Assembly: GCF_030929505.1 (NCBI RefSeq)
Contig: NZ_JAVFVV010000002.1
Location: 124,001-188,000 of the forward strand
Source: Mesorhizobium sp. LHD-90
GTDB lineage: Bacteria; Pseudomonadota; Alphaproteobacteria; Rhizobiales; Rhizobiaceae
Direction of reading: 5' to 3'
Length of the DNA stretch: 64,000 bases
In this document: positions 44,192-54,249 of the stretch, piece by piece
How positions within the stretch are numbered: position 1 is the stretch's first letter
How the letters are laid out: each line of letters opens with the position of its first letter
Notes under the pieces: generated by a model
What the model was told of the DNA's origin: nothing
What the model saw: only the letters and a program-made list of their open reading frames with translations
Databases searched by the model: none
Made by a program: the position numbers and the translations under genes

Positions 44192-44281
44192 GATGCTGCC
44201 TCCATTGCGTTCCTGTCATTTTACGCCGGCCAGATTCGAGGGAATGTCGTCCTCAGGTATCGAGGCGGGTGCCAGTCACGC

Positions 44282-46360
44282 CTAGGCGACCGAAAAATCC
44301 ATGTTGGTGAGCGCCAAGCCGGCGTCGATAGTGGCGAATTCGATGCCGGCGGCGCCGCCGCCGGTTCCGTCCGCGTCGTAGTAGACTTCGCCCGTATCGG
44401 TCTCGTAGATGATGCGGTCGCTGGCGTCCTCGGCCAGCCCCGTCGCGTTGGCGCGGAAGGCGGCGGCCGACAGCGTGCCTCCCGCCAGCACGGTGAAGAT
44501 GTTGTCCGAGAGCAGGAAACGGTCGTCCACCACAACGAAGTCGAGGATGATGTCGATGTTGGCGGCGCCGATGGTCGAGGCGAACACAAAACTGTCCTTG
44601 CCGTCGAAGCCGCGCAGCGTGTCGCTGCCGCCCTTGCCCTCCAGCCGGTTGTCGCCGTCGTTGCCGAGAATCTCCTGGGCGACCTCGTTGCCGGTGAGGT
44701 CGATGTCCGACGTGCCGGTGGAGCCGTTGGTGGTGAACAGTTCGATGAAGACGCCCTTGCCGAGCGTGTAGTCGACGGCGGCCATAACTCGGTCCTCCGC
44801 CCCTTGCGTCGAACTTTCGATGATCACGTCGGCGCCGTTGAACACGCGATAGATGTCGTTGCCGCCTAACCCTCTCAACGTGTCGGCCGCGCCGACGCCT
44901 CCGTCGTGCAGCGTGTTCTCGCCGGCGTTTCCGACGATCTCCTGGGCAAAGCTGTTGCCGGTGAGGTCGATGGCCACCACCGCGCCCGAACTGTTGGTGG
45001 TGAGAAGCTCGACGGATGCGCCTCCATTCAGCGCGTAGCTGGTCGTGGAGATGACCCGGTCGTCGCCTTTCCCAACCACCTCGTCGATGACGTCGCCGGC
45101 CTGGCCGACGCGGAAGACGTCGTCGCCGGCGCCGCCCGACATGGTGTCGTTGCCGCCCTTGCCGTCGATCGTGTCGTCCTCGACGGTGCCGATGACGATC
45201 TCGCCGGCAGCGGTGCCGTTGACCTTGATCACGTCGGTGCCGTTGGCCCAGTTGGAGAAGGCGAGTTTGGACAGGTCGAACAGGCCGGCGCCGGTACGGT
45301 CGACGGTCAGTGTGTCCACCTGCGCGCTGCCGGTGACCTTGTCGAAATCGATGATCGCCTCGGAGCCGACGCGAGCGCTGCTGGTGCCGGACTGGTAGGC
45401 GAGCTGTTCGACGCCGTTGAAGACGGCCTCGAAGAAGTCGATCGCGCCCGTGTTGACAAGCTGCAGGGTGTCGGTGCCGGCGGCACCAATCACGGCTTCG
45501 TTTTCACCTTTCACCAGATCGCTGCCCGCGCGGTAGACGAACTTGTCGGCGCCGTCGTTGCCGAACAGGGTATCGGTGCCGCCACCACCCTCCAGTGTGT
45601 CGCCGGCGGAGCCGCCGTTGATCGTGTCGTCCTGATCCGACCCGACGAGGTCGTTAGCCACGAAGATCTCGCCCTCGATCGAGATGGTCTGGTCGGGGCG
45701 GCCCCAGGTGAGGAAGCTGACTTCGCTCAGGTCGGTGGCGGAGCCCTCGACGACGACCACGTTCTGGTCGGACTTGGTGCCGATGACCTGATTGATCGCA
45801 TCGGCGCCCAACTGGTTGTCATTGAAGGTGGCGGTGATGATCTGTGCGAACTGCACCTGCTCGACGTCGACGATCGTGGTCCCGGTGAAATCATAGTCGG
45901 CGACCTGGGTGAGCAGCAGGCCGTCGGTACCCGCGCCGCCGTCGAAGATGGAGCCCGCCACGGCGCCGCCTGGGAGCCGCAGGACGTCGTTGCCGTCATA
46001 GGCGAACAGCTTGTCGACGCCTCCGCCATTGTTCAGCGCGCCGATCTGGTCCCTGCCGTCGGTTCCGTGGATCTCGTCGTTGCCCACCGTGCCGAAGATC
46101 TGGACCTGGTCCAAGCCGGTCCAGTTGGTCAACGTCCAGTCCAGGGCTGAGAAGACACCCGCCGCCGACATGTCCACCCGCAGGAAATTGGTGCCCGCGC
46201 CGCCGGTCACCTCCACGCTGTCGGAGATTTTTCCGCCGCCGAACTGGCTGCTGTCGAAGGTCGCTGCGATGGAGACGCCATCGCCGTAAATGATCCCGTC
46301 GATGTCGACGAGGTTGTCGGCCGAGAAGTCGGTTGAAACGTCCACGTTGAGAACAGGCAT
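44282..46360 (-). CDS. RTX-type calcium-binding repeat protein 3
   Basis: 692 residues, starting MPVLNVDVSTDFSADNLVDI. The N-terminal 300 residues resemble those of protein 1 (VEVTGGAGTNFLRVDMSAAG against its VAITGGNATDVIDVAFSGAG). The C-terminal 350 residues carry the 90-residue modules and end ALTNMDFSVA, identical to protein 2 at the very end. The arrangement suggests repeated exchange of segments among the three genes. An aaggagg site precedes the ATG, and a hairpin covers part of it (46370-46391). Secreted by a type I system in the family as a rule. Confidence 0.85.
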   Translation of the reverse strand: MPVLNVDVSTDFSADNLVDIDGIIYGDGVSIAATFDSSQFGGGKISDSVEVTGGAGTNFLRVDMSAAGVFSALDWTLTNWTGLDQVQIFGTVGNDEIHGTDGRDQIGALNNGGGVDKLFAYDGNDVLRLPGGAVAGSIFDGGAGTDGLLLTQVADYDFTGTTIVDVEQVQFAQIITATFNDNQLGADAINQVIGTKSDQNVVVVEGSATDLSEVSFLTWGRPDQTISIEGEIFVANDLVGSDQDDTINGGSAGDTLEGGGGTDTLFGNDGADKFVYRAGSDLVKGENEAVIGAAGTDTLQLVNTGAIDFFEAVFNGVEQLAYQSGTSSARVGSEAIIDFDKVTGSAQVDTLTVDRTGAGLFDLSKLAFSNWANGTDVIKVNGTAAGEIVIGTVEDDTIDGKGGNDTMSGGAGDDVFRVGQAGDVIDEVVGKGDDRVISTTSYALNGGASVELLTTNSSGAVVAIDLTGNSFAQEIVGNAGENTLHDGGVGAADTLRGLGGNDIYRVFNGADVIIESSTQGAEDRVMAAVDYTLGKGVFIELFTTNGSTGTSDIDLTGNEVAQEILGNDGDNRLEGKGGSDTLRGFDGKDSFVFASTIGAANIDIILDFVVVDDRFLLSDNIFTVLAGGTLSAAAFRANATGLAEDASDRIIYETDTGEVYYDADGTGGGAAGIEFATIDAGLALTNMDFSVA

Positions 46361-46369
46361 GTTTCCTCC

Positions 46370-46391
46370 TTGAAATGAAAGGTCATTTCAA
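46370..46391 (-). promoter_or_regulatory. Hairpin at the ribosome site of RTX gene 3
   Basis: ttgaaatga and tcatttcaa, 9-bp perfect arms with a 4-nt spacer, end directly at the aaggagg site of the gene starting at 46360. The structure may act as an operator or may hide the ribosome site in the mRNA. Confidence 0.45.
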
Positions 46392-46579
46392 TGCGAAGAT
46401 GTATGCCCCGTTCGGAAGGTCGGACGCGTGAAACCGTCCCATGAAGCCAAGGTCCGGCTGACCGGCCCCGGCCCGGCTTTCAGGCCAGATGTTCGGGCCC
46501 AAGCATGTTCCAGATGGCGAGAGGATACGCCGATGTGGCGCGAAAATCCAGCCTCAGCCGAAATAGTGTCGTAAGCAGA

Positions 46580-47273
46580 TGAGTTGTCCGGATTAGGTAG
46601 CACACGAGTTGTCCGGCTTGATCGCCAGCGGATGGAGGCTGGGGATGAGACGGGCAGCATGGCTACAGGACCGGTAGATGCAGAAGTTTCGGGACGTATT
46701 GAGCCGCTGGGATCGCGGCGATCTATCGCTGTTGGAAGCCGGCGAGTTGCTTGGCATGTCGGAGCGGCAGTTCCGGCGCTATCGTGACCGCTACGAGGAG
46801 AGTGGGGATGCCGGTCTGCTGGACCGCTGGCTTGGCAACGTTTCGGGGCGTCGAGCGGCGGCGGCTGCGGTGGAGGAGATGCTTTGGCTTTACCGAGAAC
46901 GCTATCGCGGCTGGAACGTGAAGCATTTTCACGAGCACCTGGTTCGCGACCATAATTTCAGTTGGGGCTACACCTTCACCAAGACGCGGCTTCACGCGGC
47001 TGGGCTGGTGGAGCGGTCGAAGCGGCGCGGCGCGCACCGGCGGAAGCCGTGCGCGGGGGAGGCCCGGGCCGCTCGGAGCGGATGTTCGCCACGTTGCATG
47101 ACCGGCTGCCGAAAGAGCTGGCGCTTGCCGGCATCAGCGAGATCGACGCGGCCAACCGCTTCATCGCACAGACCTACCTGCCGGCGCATAATACCCGCTT
47201 CGCCCGCCCGCGTGAACCGCTTCGACGCAACAACAGAAGCGGACAAATGATGTGCTACCAAAACCGGACATCT
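46580..47273. mobile_element. Remnant of an ISNCY-type insertion sequence
   Basis: Left end near 46580-46614 (tgtccgg, then ggtagcaca, then ttgtccg) and right end near 47238-47273 are imperfect inverted repeats of each other over about 34 bp. Between them lies a shortened, frameshifted transposase. A full element would be roughly twice as long, so an internal deletion has removed the catalytic core. It is not active. Confidence 0.7.
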
Positions 47274-47276
47274 TAA
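46678..47276 (+). pseudogene. Broken ISNCY-family transposase
   Basis: Codons from 46678 give the helix-turn-helix N-terminus (LSRWDRGDLSLLEAGELLGM, then SERQFRRYRDRYEE). After about residue 120 the frame changes, and the C-terminal motif LHDRLPKELALAGISEIDAA followed by FIAQTYLPAHNTRFA is read in another frame. The central DDE domain is missing. Confidence 0.75.
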
Positions 47277-47280
47277 TTAG

Positions 47281-47700
47281 CTACCGACAGCCGAGCCGTT
47301 AGCGCCGCAGCGTGATCGCTCCTGGAATAACCGGATCGATTGAGGCAAGATATCAGGACGTGACCGGAACTATAGGCCACGAAACCCGTATAGGTGATTG
47401 CCGGCAGATTTGTCAGACTTATGAACAGGGTAGCGCTGTCGGCGGTGTTGCCGTCGCAACGGAGTGTCCCGGTATCTGTCTCGTAGGTGACGCGGCCGTT
47501 GGCATCGGCCGCCAGTTCCGTGGCGTTGGCGCTGAAATAGCCGGAAAGCGGCGTCCCGGCGGTGGTCAGCATCGTGAAGACGGCGTCGTCGAGCTAGATC
47601 GTGTCGTCGGCGGCAAGGAAGTCGGCGATGGCGTCGACATTAGTCGATGCGCTCAGCGCCGAATTGAAGATGAAGATATTCCTTGCGTCGCCATAGCGAC
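47281..47700 (-). pseudogene. Broken C-terminal fragment of a fourth RTX-type protein
   Basis: Minus-strand reading shows FIFNSALSASTNVDAIADFL, then an in-frame TAG near 47595, then LDDAVFTML and FSANATELAADANGRVTYET. This matches the C-terminal modules of the three intact RTX proteins. The N-terminal part is missing, and the end runs into the IS remnant. It shows that the family was larger here. Confidence 0.8.
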
Positions 47701-47710
47701 TTGTGATCCC

Positions 47711-48928
47711 TCAAATGTAGTTCTGCATGAACCTCGCCCCCCTTTTTCGCGCATATTTGCGCACCAGGTTGCACGATTTTTCCAGCGTTCCGCTCATCTG
47801 GTCGGTGGAATGGGCGTGCTGGATCTTGTGCTCGACCGGCTTGACGGGCTTTCCGAACAACGAGTTGCTGAACTGGACCTGTGCCATTATCCGATAATCG
47901 GTCAGGGGAGAGGCACCCTTATGATAGCAACTCGTATCCACGAAAAACACGGTTCCCGCAGGACCGGTGATACTGACTTCGTCTCCCTTTACGCCCGAGG
48001 CGATCATCTCCTCCTCGCTGTAGCGACGGTCTTCCAACAAGGAGTCGGGGCGCTTGATGTGCGTGCCGGGGATGAGCGTATGTGGGCCAGAGCCTGGGCC
48101 AACATCCGTCAAGTAGATGAACATCTTGACGAATTTCAGCCGATGCATGTCGTAGTGATAAAGCTGGCCGGTTCCGAACATCTCTGTCTGTTGCTTGGGC
48201 CGCACCGGACCGGAAAGAACGGAGACCGGCGTCGTGAAGATCGGCGGTACGCCGAGATATTTCTGGGCAACAGAGTACAACAGAGGGTCTGAAGCGAGCT
48301 TGTGGAGGTCTTCGAAGACAAAAGCTTGGCTGGTCTTGATCCAATGTGCGAGTTGAGCGCCATCCTTGCCGGCCATCGTCTTGTCGACCTCTTCCTGGAT
48401 GCTTGAGAACTGGCGCTCGATCTTGGACCGCAGATTCTTGACCAAATCGGCCGGAGCGAGAGATGGAACCTTCCAGTATCCATATTTCCTCAGGTACTTG
48501 TAGCCACCGTCGATGACGCTTGCCCAAGGATCGGACAATTGAACTGAATCGTCTTCGCCGTTCAGGCGGACAGTGTTTTCACTCCCCTTCTTCAAAGCAT
48601 CGGCAAACATCGATTCCTCCATTTTGATCTTGGCGGAAGGAAGATTGTCGGCTAGTACAGATGAGAACACAATATTGCTCTGTAGTCGGGTTTCCTCGCA
48701 GGCATAACGGAAGTTCATATATTCGTCTTCCGTCATATAACCACGATTATCGATGAAACGGTCCCAGTGGTCGACCATCTTGCGGGATCGATAATTGGGA
48801 GGAAGATAGCTATCCAATCGATCCCGCAATTCTGCCGTGGCCCGCTTTTCAAGGCGAAGCGATTCATCGTGCGCCTCAATGAGATCGCGGTCACTGGCAG
48901 GTAAGATCTTCCTTGGTGCAACGTTCAT
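47711..48928 (-). CDS. PhyH-type Fe(II)/2-oxoglutarate oxygenase
   Basis: 405 residues from the ATG at 48928 with a perfect aaggag site. YHYDMHRLKFVKMFIYLTDV gives the metal H258-x-D260, H336 in DTSCYHKGAS the distal histidine, and R346 the 2-oxoglutarate arginine. The core domain is C-terminal; the first 200 residues are helical and charged and not like known PhyH members. The family hydroxylates small molecules such as acyl chains, amino acids or ectoine. Substrate unknown. The gene lies between an RTX remnant and the corrinoid protein gene; its GC is lower than in core genes. Confidence 0.75.
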   Translation of the reverse strand: MNVAPRKILPASDRDLIEAHDESLRLEKRATAELRDRLDSYLPPNYRSRKMVDHWDRFIDNRGYMTEDEYMNFRYACEETRLQSNIVFSSVLADNLPSAKIKMEESMFADALKKGSENTVRLNGEDDSVQLSDPWASVIDGGYKYLRKYGYWKVPSLAPADLVKNLRSKIERQFSSIQEEVDKTMAGKDGAQLAHWIKTSQAFVFEDLHKLASDPLLYSVAQKYLGVPPIFTTPVSVLSGPVRPKQQTEMFGTGQLYHYDMHRLKFVKMFIYLTDVGPGSGPHTLIPGTHIKRPDSLLEDRRYSEEEMIASGVKGDEVSITGPAGTVFFVDTSCYHKGASPLTDYRIMAQVQFSNSLFGKPVKPVEHKIQHAHSTDQMSGTLEKSCNLVRKYARKRGARFMQNYI

Positions 48929-49400
48929 TTCCACTCCTTGGTAATAGGGGCGGATGGTATATCTTTCTCTGGAAGTCCCCCGCCGAGCCGGGACCGTAGT
49001 ACAACCCGCAATGTGTGGCAATCGGGCGGCCGCCAAATTACCGCTATCCGATCGAGGATTGAAAGTCCTCAGGTGGCGGCTTTATCGGCCGTCGGCGGCT
49101 CCACCAGGGCCGTGATCGCGGGGAGTGCTTGCTTGGCTCGACGGGGTTATGCAGACGGTCCGACCTGCGAAAGTGCTACAGTAGCGGTCTGACGCTGCCA
49201 TTCCATCAACCGTCCCCCAAAGTAGAGGCGTCGCACAGGAACGCTTGCCGGATACGGCAGGGCTTTTCAGACCTGCCGTGTTGCGCGGACTCATTGGCAA
49301 CACGTTGAAAAATCGCGAAGCGCGTAATGGCGGTTGCAACGTGTTGCAACCAATGAACCGGCAGATGGGATGTAAAATACTGAATTTGCCAAAAAACGGT
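48929..49400. other. 472-bp intergenic region with a palindrome at its right end
   Basis: No gene is supported. A perfect palindrome with arms ggttgcaa and ttgcaacc and spacer cgtg lies at 49332-49351, and a related half (gcaacacgttg) near 49300. It is 50 bp past the stop of the corrinoid protein gene but has no T run, so it is more like an operator than a terminator. Confidence 0.45.
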
Positions 49401-50099
<699 letters not shown>

Positions 50100-50279
50100 C
50101 GTCTTCCTCGGGTTTTGTCATCGCGCGGGGGCGCATCAGCTTGCGCCATGGCGACGCCGGATTTCTAGCCCGCAAAGGCTGCAAATCCTTAGCTGATTTG
50201 CGACGCGCTGCAAAACGAAAGCGACTGGGGATTCCTCAATGGCGCCGCGGCTCAACCGAGCAGCCTACTGGGACATCGA

Positions 50280-50660
50280 TCAAAAAGGTCGGTCCATCCT
50301 CTCCTTGTCGAGTATTTCGCAATACTCCTCGATCTCTTTTTGGGTAGGATAATTTGGGCTGTCGAGGTTGAACCGTCGTTTGGCTTCTGCGAGGACCCGG
50401 TCCAATGGTTCGCGCATAGCGTCGCAACCCATCTCACGCTTCTTGCCGTTCTCTTCCAGCAGTTCGGGACCACACTTCGCCAGCACCAAAGCTTCGGTCC
50501 ACTGCGCGACATAGTCATTGGCCTTATCAGGGGCGTTGCATATCGGATGCGCATAGGCCGCCGACAAAGTCCCCAGAACAAGGAGGTTTGCGAAAAGACT
50601 TGTTCGGAAGTCTTCCCCTCTCATTTTCAACAGCTTCGTTTGGTAACCCTTCTTTGACAC
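50280..50660 (-). CDS. Small secreted protein of unknown function
   Basis: 126 residues from a GTG at 50660, or 114 from the ATG at 50624. A signal peptide ending near SAAYA is followed by a mature, mostly helical part with four cysteines (ICNAPD, AKCGPE, MGCDAM, EYCEIL), which suggests two disulfides in the periplasm. I do not recognise the family. Base usage is less GC-rich than in its neighbours. No clear ribosome site. Confidence 0.5.
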   Translation of the reverse strand: MSKKGYQTKLLKMRGEDFRTSLFANLLVLGTLSAAYAHPICNAPDKANDYVAQWTEALVLAKCGPELLEENGKKREMGCDAMREPLDRVLAEAKRRFNLDSPNYPTQKEIEEYCEILDKERMDRPF

Positions 50661-51006
50661 TAACCTTGTGTTTCATGGCCGATTTGCGGCGCCTATGACG
50701 CATGGAGCGGCATGGCCGCGGACCTTCAGCCGCTCCCCTCGATCGAACAAGGCGAGAGCCGGCGGCCCAGCAATCGGCGATCTTGTTGCGCAAGCGGTCT
50801 TCCTGCGCGGCCAGTTGGGAACGCCGCGGCCGGGGTGGCAGCCCCGGTTGAAAGTCCTTTGCGTTACGTTTTGATAACCATAGAACGACATTCCCCAAGG
50901 GAAACGGGGCGGCGCGCTTGTCAACCTGAAGCTGCGGCAAGAATTTCGACACGCTCGGCATGCGGTAGCTGTCCTGGCAAGGGTATGGTGCGGGCGAGGG
51001 GAAGTC
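50661..51006. other. Intergenic region, 346 bp
   Basis: No gene is supported here. It lies between divergent genes and should hold both promoters. Around 50820-50920 there are short GC-rich hairpins. Confidence 0.4.
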
Positions 51007-52584
51007 ATGGGATTTCACAGATTTTTTGGCGCCGGAAGATTTGTCCTCGCCAGACGCGGGGCGCTGCGGGTTCTCGCCACACTGATCGTCTGGACACTCG
51101 GCGCGACGCAAGGCGCCCGCGCCGACGAGGCCATGGAGATTCGTATCCGCGATCTTGCGATACGGCTGGACGCATATGTGACAAAGGGGATGAAGGATTT
51201 TGACAGCCCAGGTGCCGCCATCGGCATCGTCACGAGCGATAGGCTGTATTTCCTCAAGGGCTACGGCGTGCGCCGCAAGGGCGGCGAACCGGTCGACACC
51301 AAGACGGTGTTCCAGATCGGCTCGACGACAAAGGCCTTTCTCGCCACCACCATGGCGATCGCCGCCGATCGCGGAAATCTCGACTGGGACGCCCGCGTGG
51401 CCGACCTCGATCCGGATTTCCAGATGAAGGATCCGTGGGTGACGAGTGCCTTCCGCGTCTCCGACCTGCTCGCGCAGCGCTCCGGCATGCCGCCCTCGGC
51501 CAACGACGTGATGGGCATCCTGGGTGTCGACCAGGCGGGCATGGTGCGCGCCATGCGTTTCGTCGAACCGGTTTCGAGTTTCAGGTCGACCTTCGCCTAC
51601 ACCAATGTGACGCACATGCTGGCGCAGCGCATCGTCGCCCGCCAGTTTTCCGCGCCCGACTGGGATTCGGTGGTGCGGAAGGAAATTTTCGGGCCACTCG
51701 GCATGCAGAATTCTTCCTTCACCGCGGAAGCGATCCAGGCGGCGCCCAATCACACGGAAGGCTACCGCTGGACGCCACAGGGTTCGGTCGAGGTGCCGTT
51801 CACGCCGATCTTCCCCTATGGTTTCGGTGCGGCCGGCGCGATCAACTCGACGATCGAGGATCTCGGCCCGTGGGTGCGGCTGCATCTCGCCAACGGCAAG
51901 TTCGAGGGCAAGGAGATAGTCTCGGCCAAAAACCTTGGTGTGACCAAGACGCCGCGCACCGGCATGTCGGACCGGCTGGCCTATGCGATGGGCTGGGTCA
52001 TCCAGAGCACACCGAACGGCCGTCTCGTCTGGCACAATGGCGGCACCACCGCCTACGGCGCCTTCATCGGCATGGCGCCGGACAAGGACGTCGGCGTCAT
52101 CGTGCTCACCAACGAAACCAATGTCGGCCTGCCCGATGCGATCGGCGAATGGACGCTCGACAGGCTGCTCGGCAATCCGGAGGTCGACCATGTGGCGGAG
52201 CGGCTGAAGGCGGCAAAGGCGGCCTTCGCCCAGGACGAGAAGGCAGGCGCGGCACCCGCTACGCGGCAGGCCGCGACTGTGCTACCGCCGTTGGTCGGCG
52301 ACTATGTCAACGATAGTTTTGGCCAGGTAACGGTGAGCGAGGCGGAGGCCGGGCTGCTGGTCGAACTTAAGGAGACCGGCGCGAAACTGAAGCTCGACGA
52401 TCTCGGCGGGCAGGCGTTTTCCGTCACGCTGGTGCCGGAGGGCCGCTTTGCCGCCATTGCCGAAAACCTCGGGCCAACGTCCATCGGCGTTGCTCAGTTC
52501 GAGGTGGGGCTGGACGGCGGCATCAGCGGCTTCCGCTTCGCCTCGGCCGACAACGGCCAGCCCTATCCGTTCAAGCGGCGGTAG
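51007..52584 (+). CDS. Beta-lactamase-fold serine hydrolase, secreted
   Basis: 525 residues. A signal-like N-terminus (GALRVLATLIVWTLGATQGARA) is followed by a class C beta-lactamase/PBP-like domain with S106-x-x-K109 in GSTTK, Y198-x-N200 in AYTN, and HNGG near residue 338 in place of KTG. The last 100 residues are a lipocalin-like C-terminal domain (DUF3471 type). Such proteins act as esterases or D-amino peptidases. Substrate unknown; a housekeeping surface role is likely. Confidence 0.85.
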   Translation: MGFHRFFGAGRFVLARRGALRVLATLIVWTLGATQGARADEAMEIRIRDLAIRLDAYVTKGMKDFDSPGAAIGIVTSDRLYFLKGYGVRRKGGEPVDTKTVFQIGSTTKAFLATTMAIAADRGNLDWDARVADLDPDFQMKDPWVTSAFRVSDLLAQRSGMPPSANDVMGILGVDQAGMVRAMRFVEPVSSFRSTFAYTNVTHMLAQRIVARQFSAPDWDSVVRKEIFGPLGMQNSSFTAEAIQAAPNHTEGYRWTPQGSVEVPFTPIFPYGFGAAGAINSTIEDLGPWVRLHLANGKFEGKEIVSAKNLGVTKTPRTGMSDRLAYAMGWVIQSTPNGRLVWHNGGTTAYGAFIGMAPDKDVGVIVLTNETNVGLPDAIGEWTLDRLLGNPEVDHVAERLKAAKAAFAQDEKAGAAPATRQAATVLPPLVGDYVNDSFGQVTVSEAEAGLLVELKETGAKLKLDDLGGQAFSVTLVPEGRFAAIAENLGPTSIGVAQFEVGLDGGISGFRFASADNGQPYPFKRR

Positions 52585-52619
52585 GTTTGGATTGCGGGTG
52601 GCAGGCGGAGCGGAGGCCA

Positions 52620-53192
52620 ATGCGCAAACTTCAGGATTGGCTGGCTGACTATTGGGTCGTCGGTGCCGGCTTCATGGCGGCGGCGCTGATCGCGATAACG
52701 CCGGTCCTCCCGCTTTCGCTGCCGGTGTTCCTGATCTTTCTGCACAGCCCGTTCTACATGGCGCATCAGGTCGAGGAGCATACCCACGACCGGTTCCGCA
52801 AATTCGTGAACGAGAATGTTTTCGCGGGCCGCGACGCGCTCAGTGTCGCCTCCGTTCTCGTGATCAACCTGCCATGTGTGTGGGGCATCAACCTGCTCGC
52901 CCTCTATGCTGCCTACGCGTGGGGGCCCGCCTGGGGTCTGGTTGCTCCCTATGTGATGCTGGTCAACGCGTTTGCACACCTCGCCACATCGGTGCGGCTG
53001 CGCAAATACAATCCCGGCCTTGTCACCGGCATAATTCTTTTCCTGCCGCTGAGCCTGTTCACGATCTGGACGGTGGGCTGGACCGGAGGCGTCTTCCCGC
53101 ACCTGGCGGGCGCGGCTTTGGCGGTCCTGTTTCACGTCGCCATGATTGCCGCCGCGGCTGCCCGATACCGGTCGCTCGCCGCCAAGTCATAA
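52620..53192 (+). CDS. HXXEE-domain membrane protein
   Basis: 190 residues with about five membrane helices. HQVEEHTHDRF near residue 50 carries the H-x-x-E-E motif that names the family (PF13787), and VNAFAHLATSVRLRKYNPG the second conserved histidine. The conserved polar residues in membrane segments suggest metal binding or enzymatic action, but the function is not known. The ATG at 52620 has a cggagg site. Confidence 0.75.
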   Translation: MRKLQDWLADYWVVGAGFMAAALIAITPVLPLSLPVFLIFLHSPFYMAHQVEEHTHDRFRKFVNENVFAGRDALSVASVLVINLPCVWGINLLALYAAYAWGPAWGLVAPYVMLVNAFAHLATSVRLRKYNPGLVTGIILFLPLSLFTIWTVGWTGGVFPHLAGAALAVLFHVAMIAAAAARYRSLAAKS

Positions 53193-53273
53193 GCTCCGAG
53201 CCAGCGCCGTTGCAGCGACGGACCGTGTGGGCGAAGGGGCCGCGGGAATGAACCGTCCTTTGCCATAGGCCGC

Positions 53274-53289
53274 GTCTTCATTGCGACAG
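53274..53289. repeat. 16-bp direct repeat, left copy
   Basis: gtcttcattgcgacag, identical to 54250-54265. The two copies enclose the second toxin-antitoxin cassette (about 960 bp between them). Possibly an attachment-site-like or recombination footprint. Confidence 0.6.
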
Positions 53290-53334
53290 TTGGATCGTAT
53301 TGACAGTGTAGATACGGGCTTCCATATTGTCGCT

Positions 53335-53676
53335 ATGACGCGAAGCCGCTTTTCTTCCTTGGTAAAATCTGTCGTCGCAACGGCGCCAGCCGCAGAGCGA
53401 CCTCCGGGTGCCGACGCCAAGGGCAGCATCAACCTGCGCATCGAGACGCAGACACGCCGGCTCATCGACGATGCGGCCGCTGTGCTGGGCAAGACGCGCA
53501 CCGAGTTCATGGTCGAAAGCGCGAGGACGGCGGCGATCGACGTTCTTCTCGACCAGCGCCTGTTCGCACTCGATGCCGAGCGATACGACGCCTTCGTGCG
53601 GGCGCTCGACGATCCGCCCGCGCCGGGACCGAAGCTGCGCGCGCTCCTCGACCGAACGCCGGCGTGGGAGAGATGA
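53335..53676 (+). CDS. DUF1778 ribbon-helix-helix antitoxin, second locus
   Basis: 113 residues from the ATG at 53335. INLRIETQTRRLIDDAAAVL is the ribbon-helix-helix region, TEFMVESARTAA the second helix, and DDPPAPGPKLRALLDRTP the toxin-binding tail of DUF1778. The N-terminal 30 residues are extra. The stop overlaps the toxin start in ATGA. Not closely similar to the pair at 11810-12584. Confidence 0.88.
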   Translation: MTRSRFSSLVKSVVATAPAAERPPGADAKGSINLRIETQTRRLIDDAAAVLGKTRTEFMVESARTAAIDVLLDQRLFALDAERYDAFVRALDDPPAPGPKLRALLDRTPAWER

Positions 53677-54203
53677 CGCCGGAAGGTCGGCAGACAGGAC
53701 TATCGTCGCCCGTTCCGCTGACCTCGGATCACGATCTCTCCGATTTCGACTGCGGCGAGCCGGTCCTGAATGACTGGCTCAGGCATCGCGCCCTGAAGAA
53801 CGAGAGCCGGTTTTCGCGCACCTACGTCGTCTGCGACGGCAACCGGGTCGTCGCCTATTTCTGCATTTCGGTCGGAGCGGTCGAGCGGATGGCGGCGCCA
53901 GGCAAGGTGAGACGCAACGCGCCTGACACAATTCCTGTTTCGATCATCGGGCGCCTGGCGGTGAACCGCGACCATGCCGGCCGCGGTCTCGGCGCGGACC
54001 TGCTGTCGGACGCACTCCGCCGCATCGCGGTTGCGTCGCAGAGCATCGGCATAGGGGCCGTGCTCGTTCAAGCCAAGGACGACCGAGCAAAACGCTTCTA
54101 CTTGGCCTGTGCGGAATTTATCGAGTATCCGGCGGATAGCCGCACGCTGTTTCTCCCGATTGAAACGGTGGTCGCCGGCTTTGGCCAAGCCGTCATCGAT
54201 TGA
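53673..54203 (+). CDS. GNAT acetyltransferase toxin, second locus
   Basis: 176 residues. Acetyl-CoA loop NRDHAGRGLGADL, C-terminal RFYLACAEF with the conserved tyrosine, and FDCGEPVLNDWLRHRA near the N-terminus are the TacT/AtaT hallmarks. The ATG at 53673 overlaps the antitoxin stop. The cassette lies directly upstream of the betaine methyltransferase gene, between 16-bp direct repeats. Confidence 0.9.
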   Translation: MTPEGRQTGLSSPVPLTSDHDLSDFDCGEPVLNDWLRHRALKNESRFSRTYVVCDGNRVVAYFCISVGAVERMAAPGKVRRNAPDTIPVSIIGRLAVNRDHAGRGLGADLLSDALRRIAVASQSIGIGAVLVQAKDDRAKRFYLACAEFIEYPADSRTLFLPIETVVAGFGQAVID

Positions 54204-54249
54204 CGGTGCGTGCGATGCAGTCGACCGCAAGTTCCCCTGAAGTGCCCGT

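Noticed and set aside
49332-49351. Palindrome as terminator of the corrinoid protein gene
   Set aside because: No T run follows on the minus strand.
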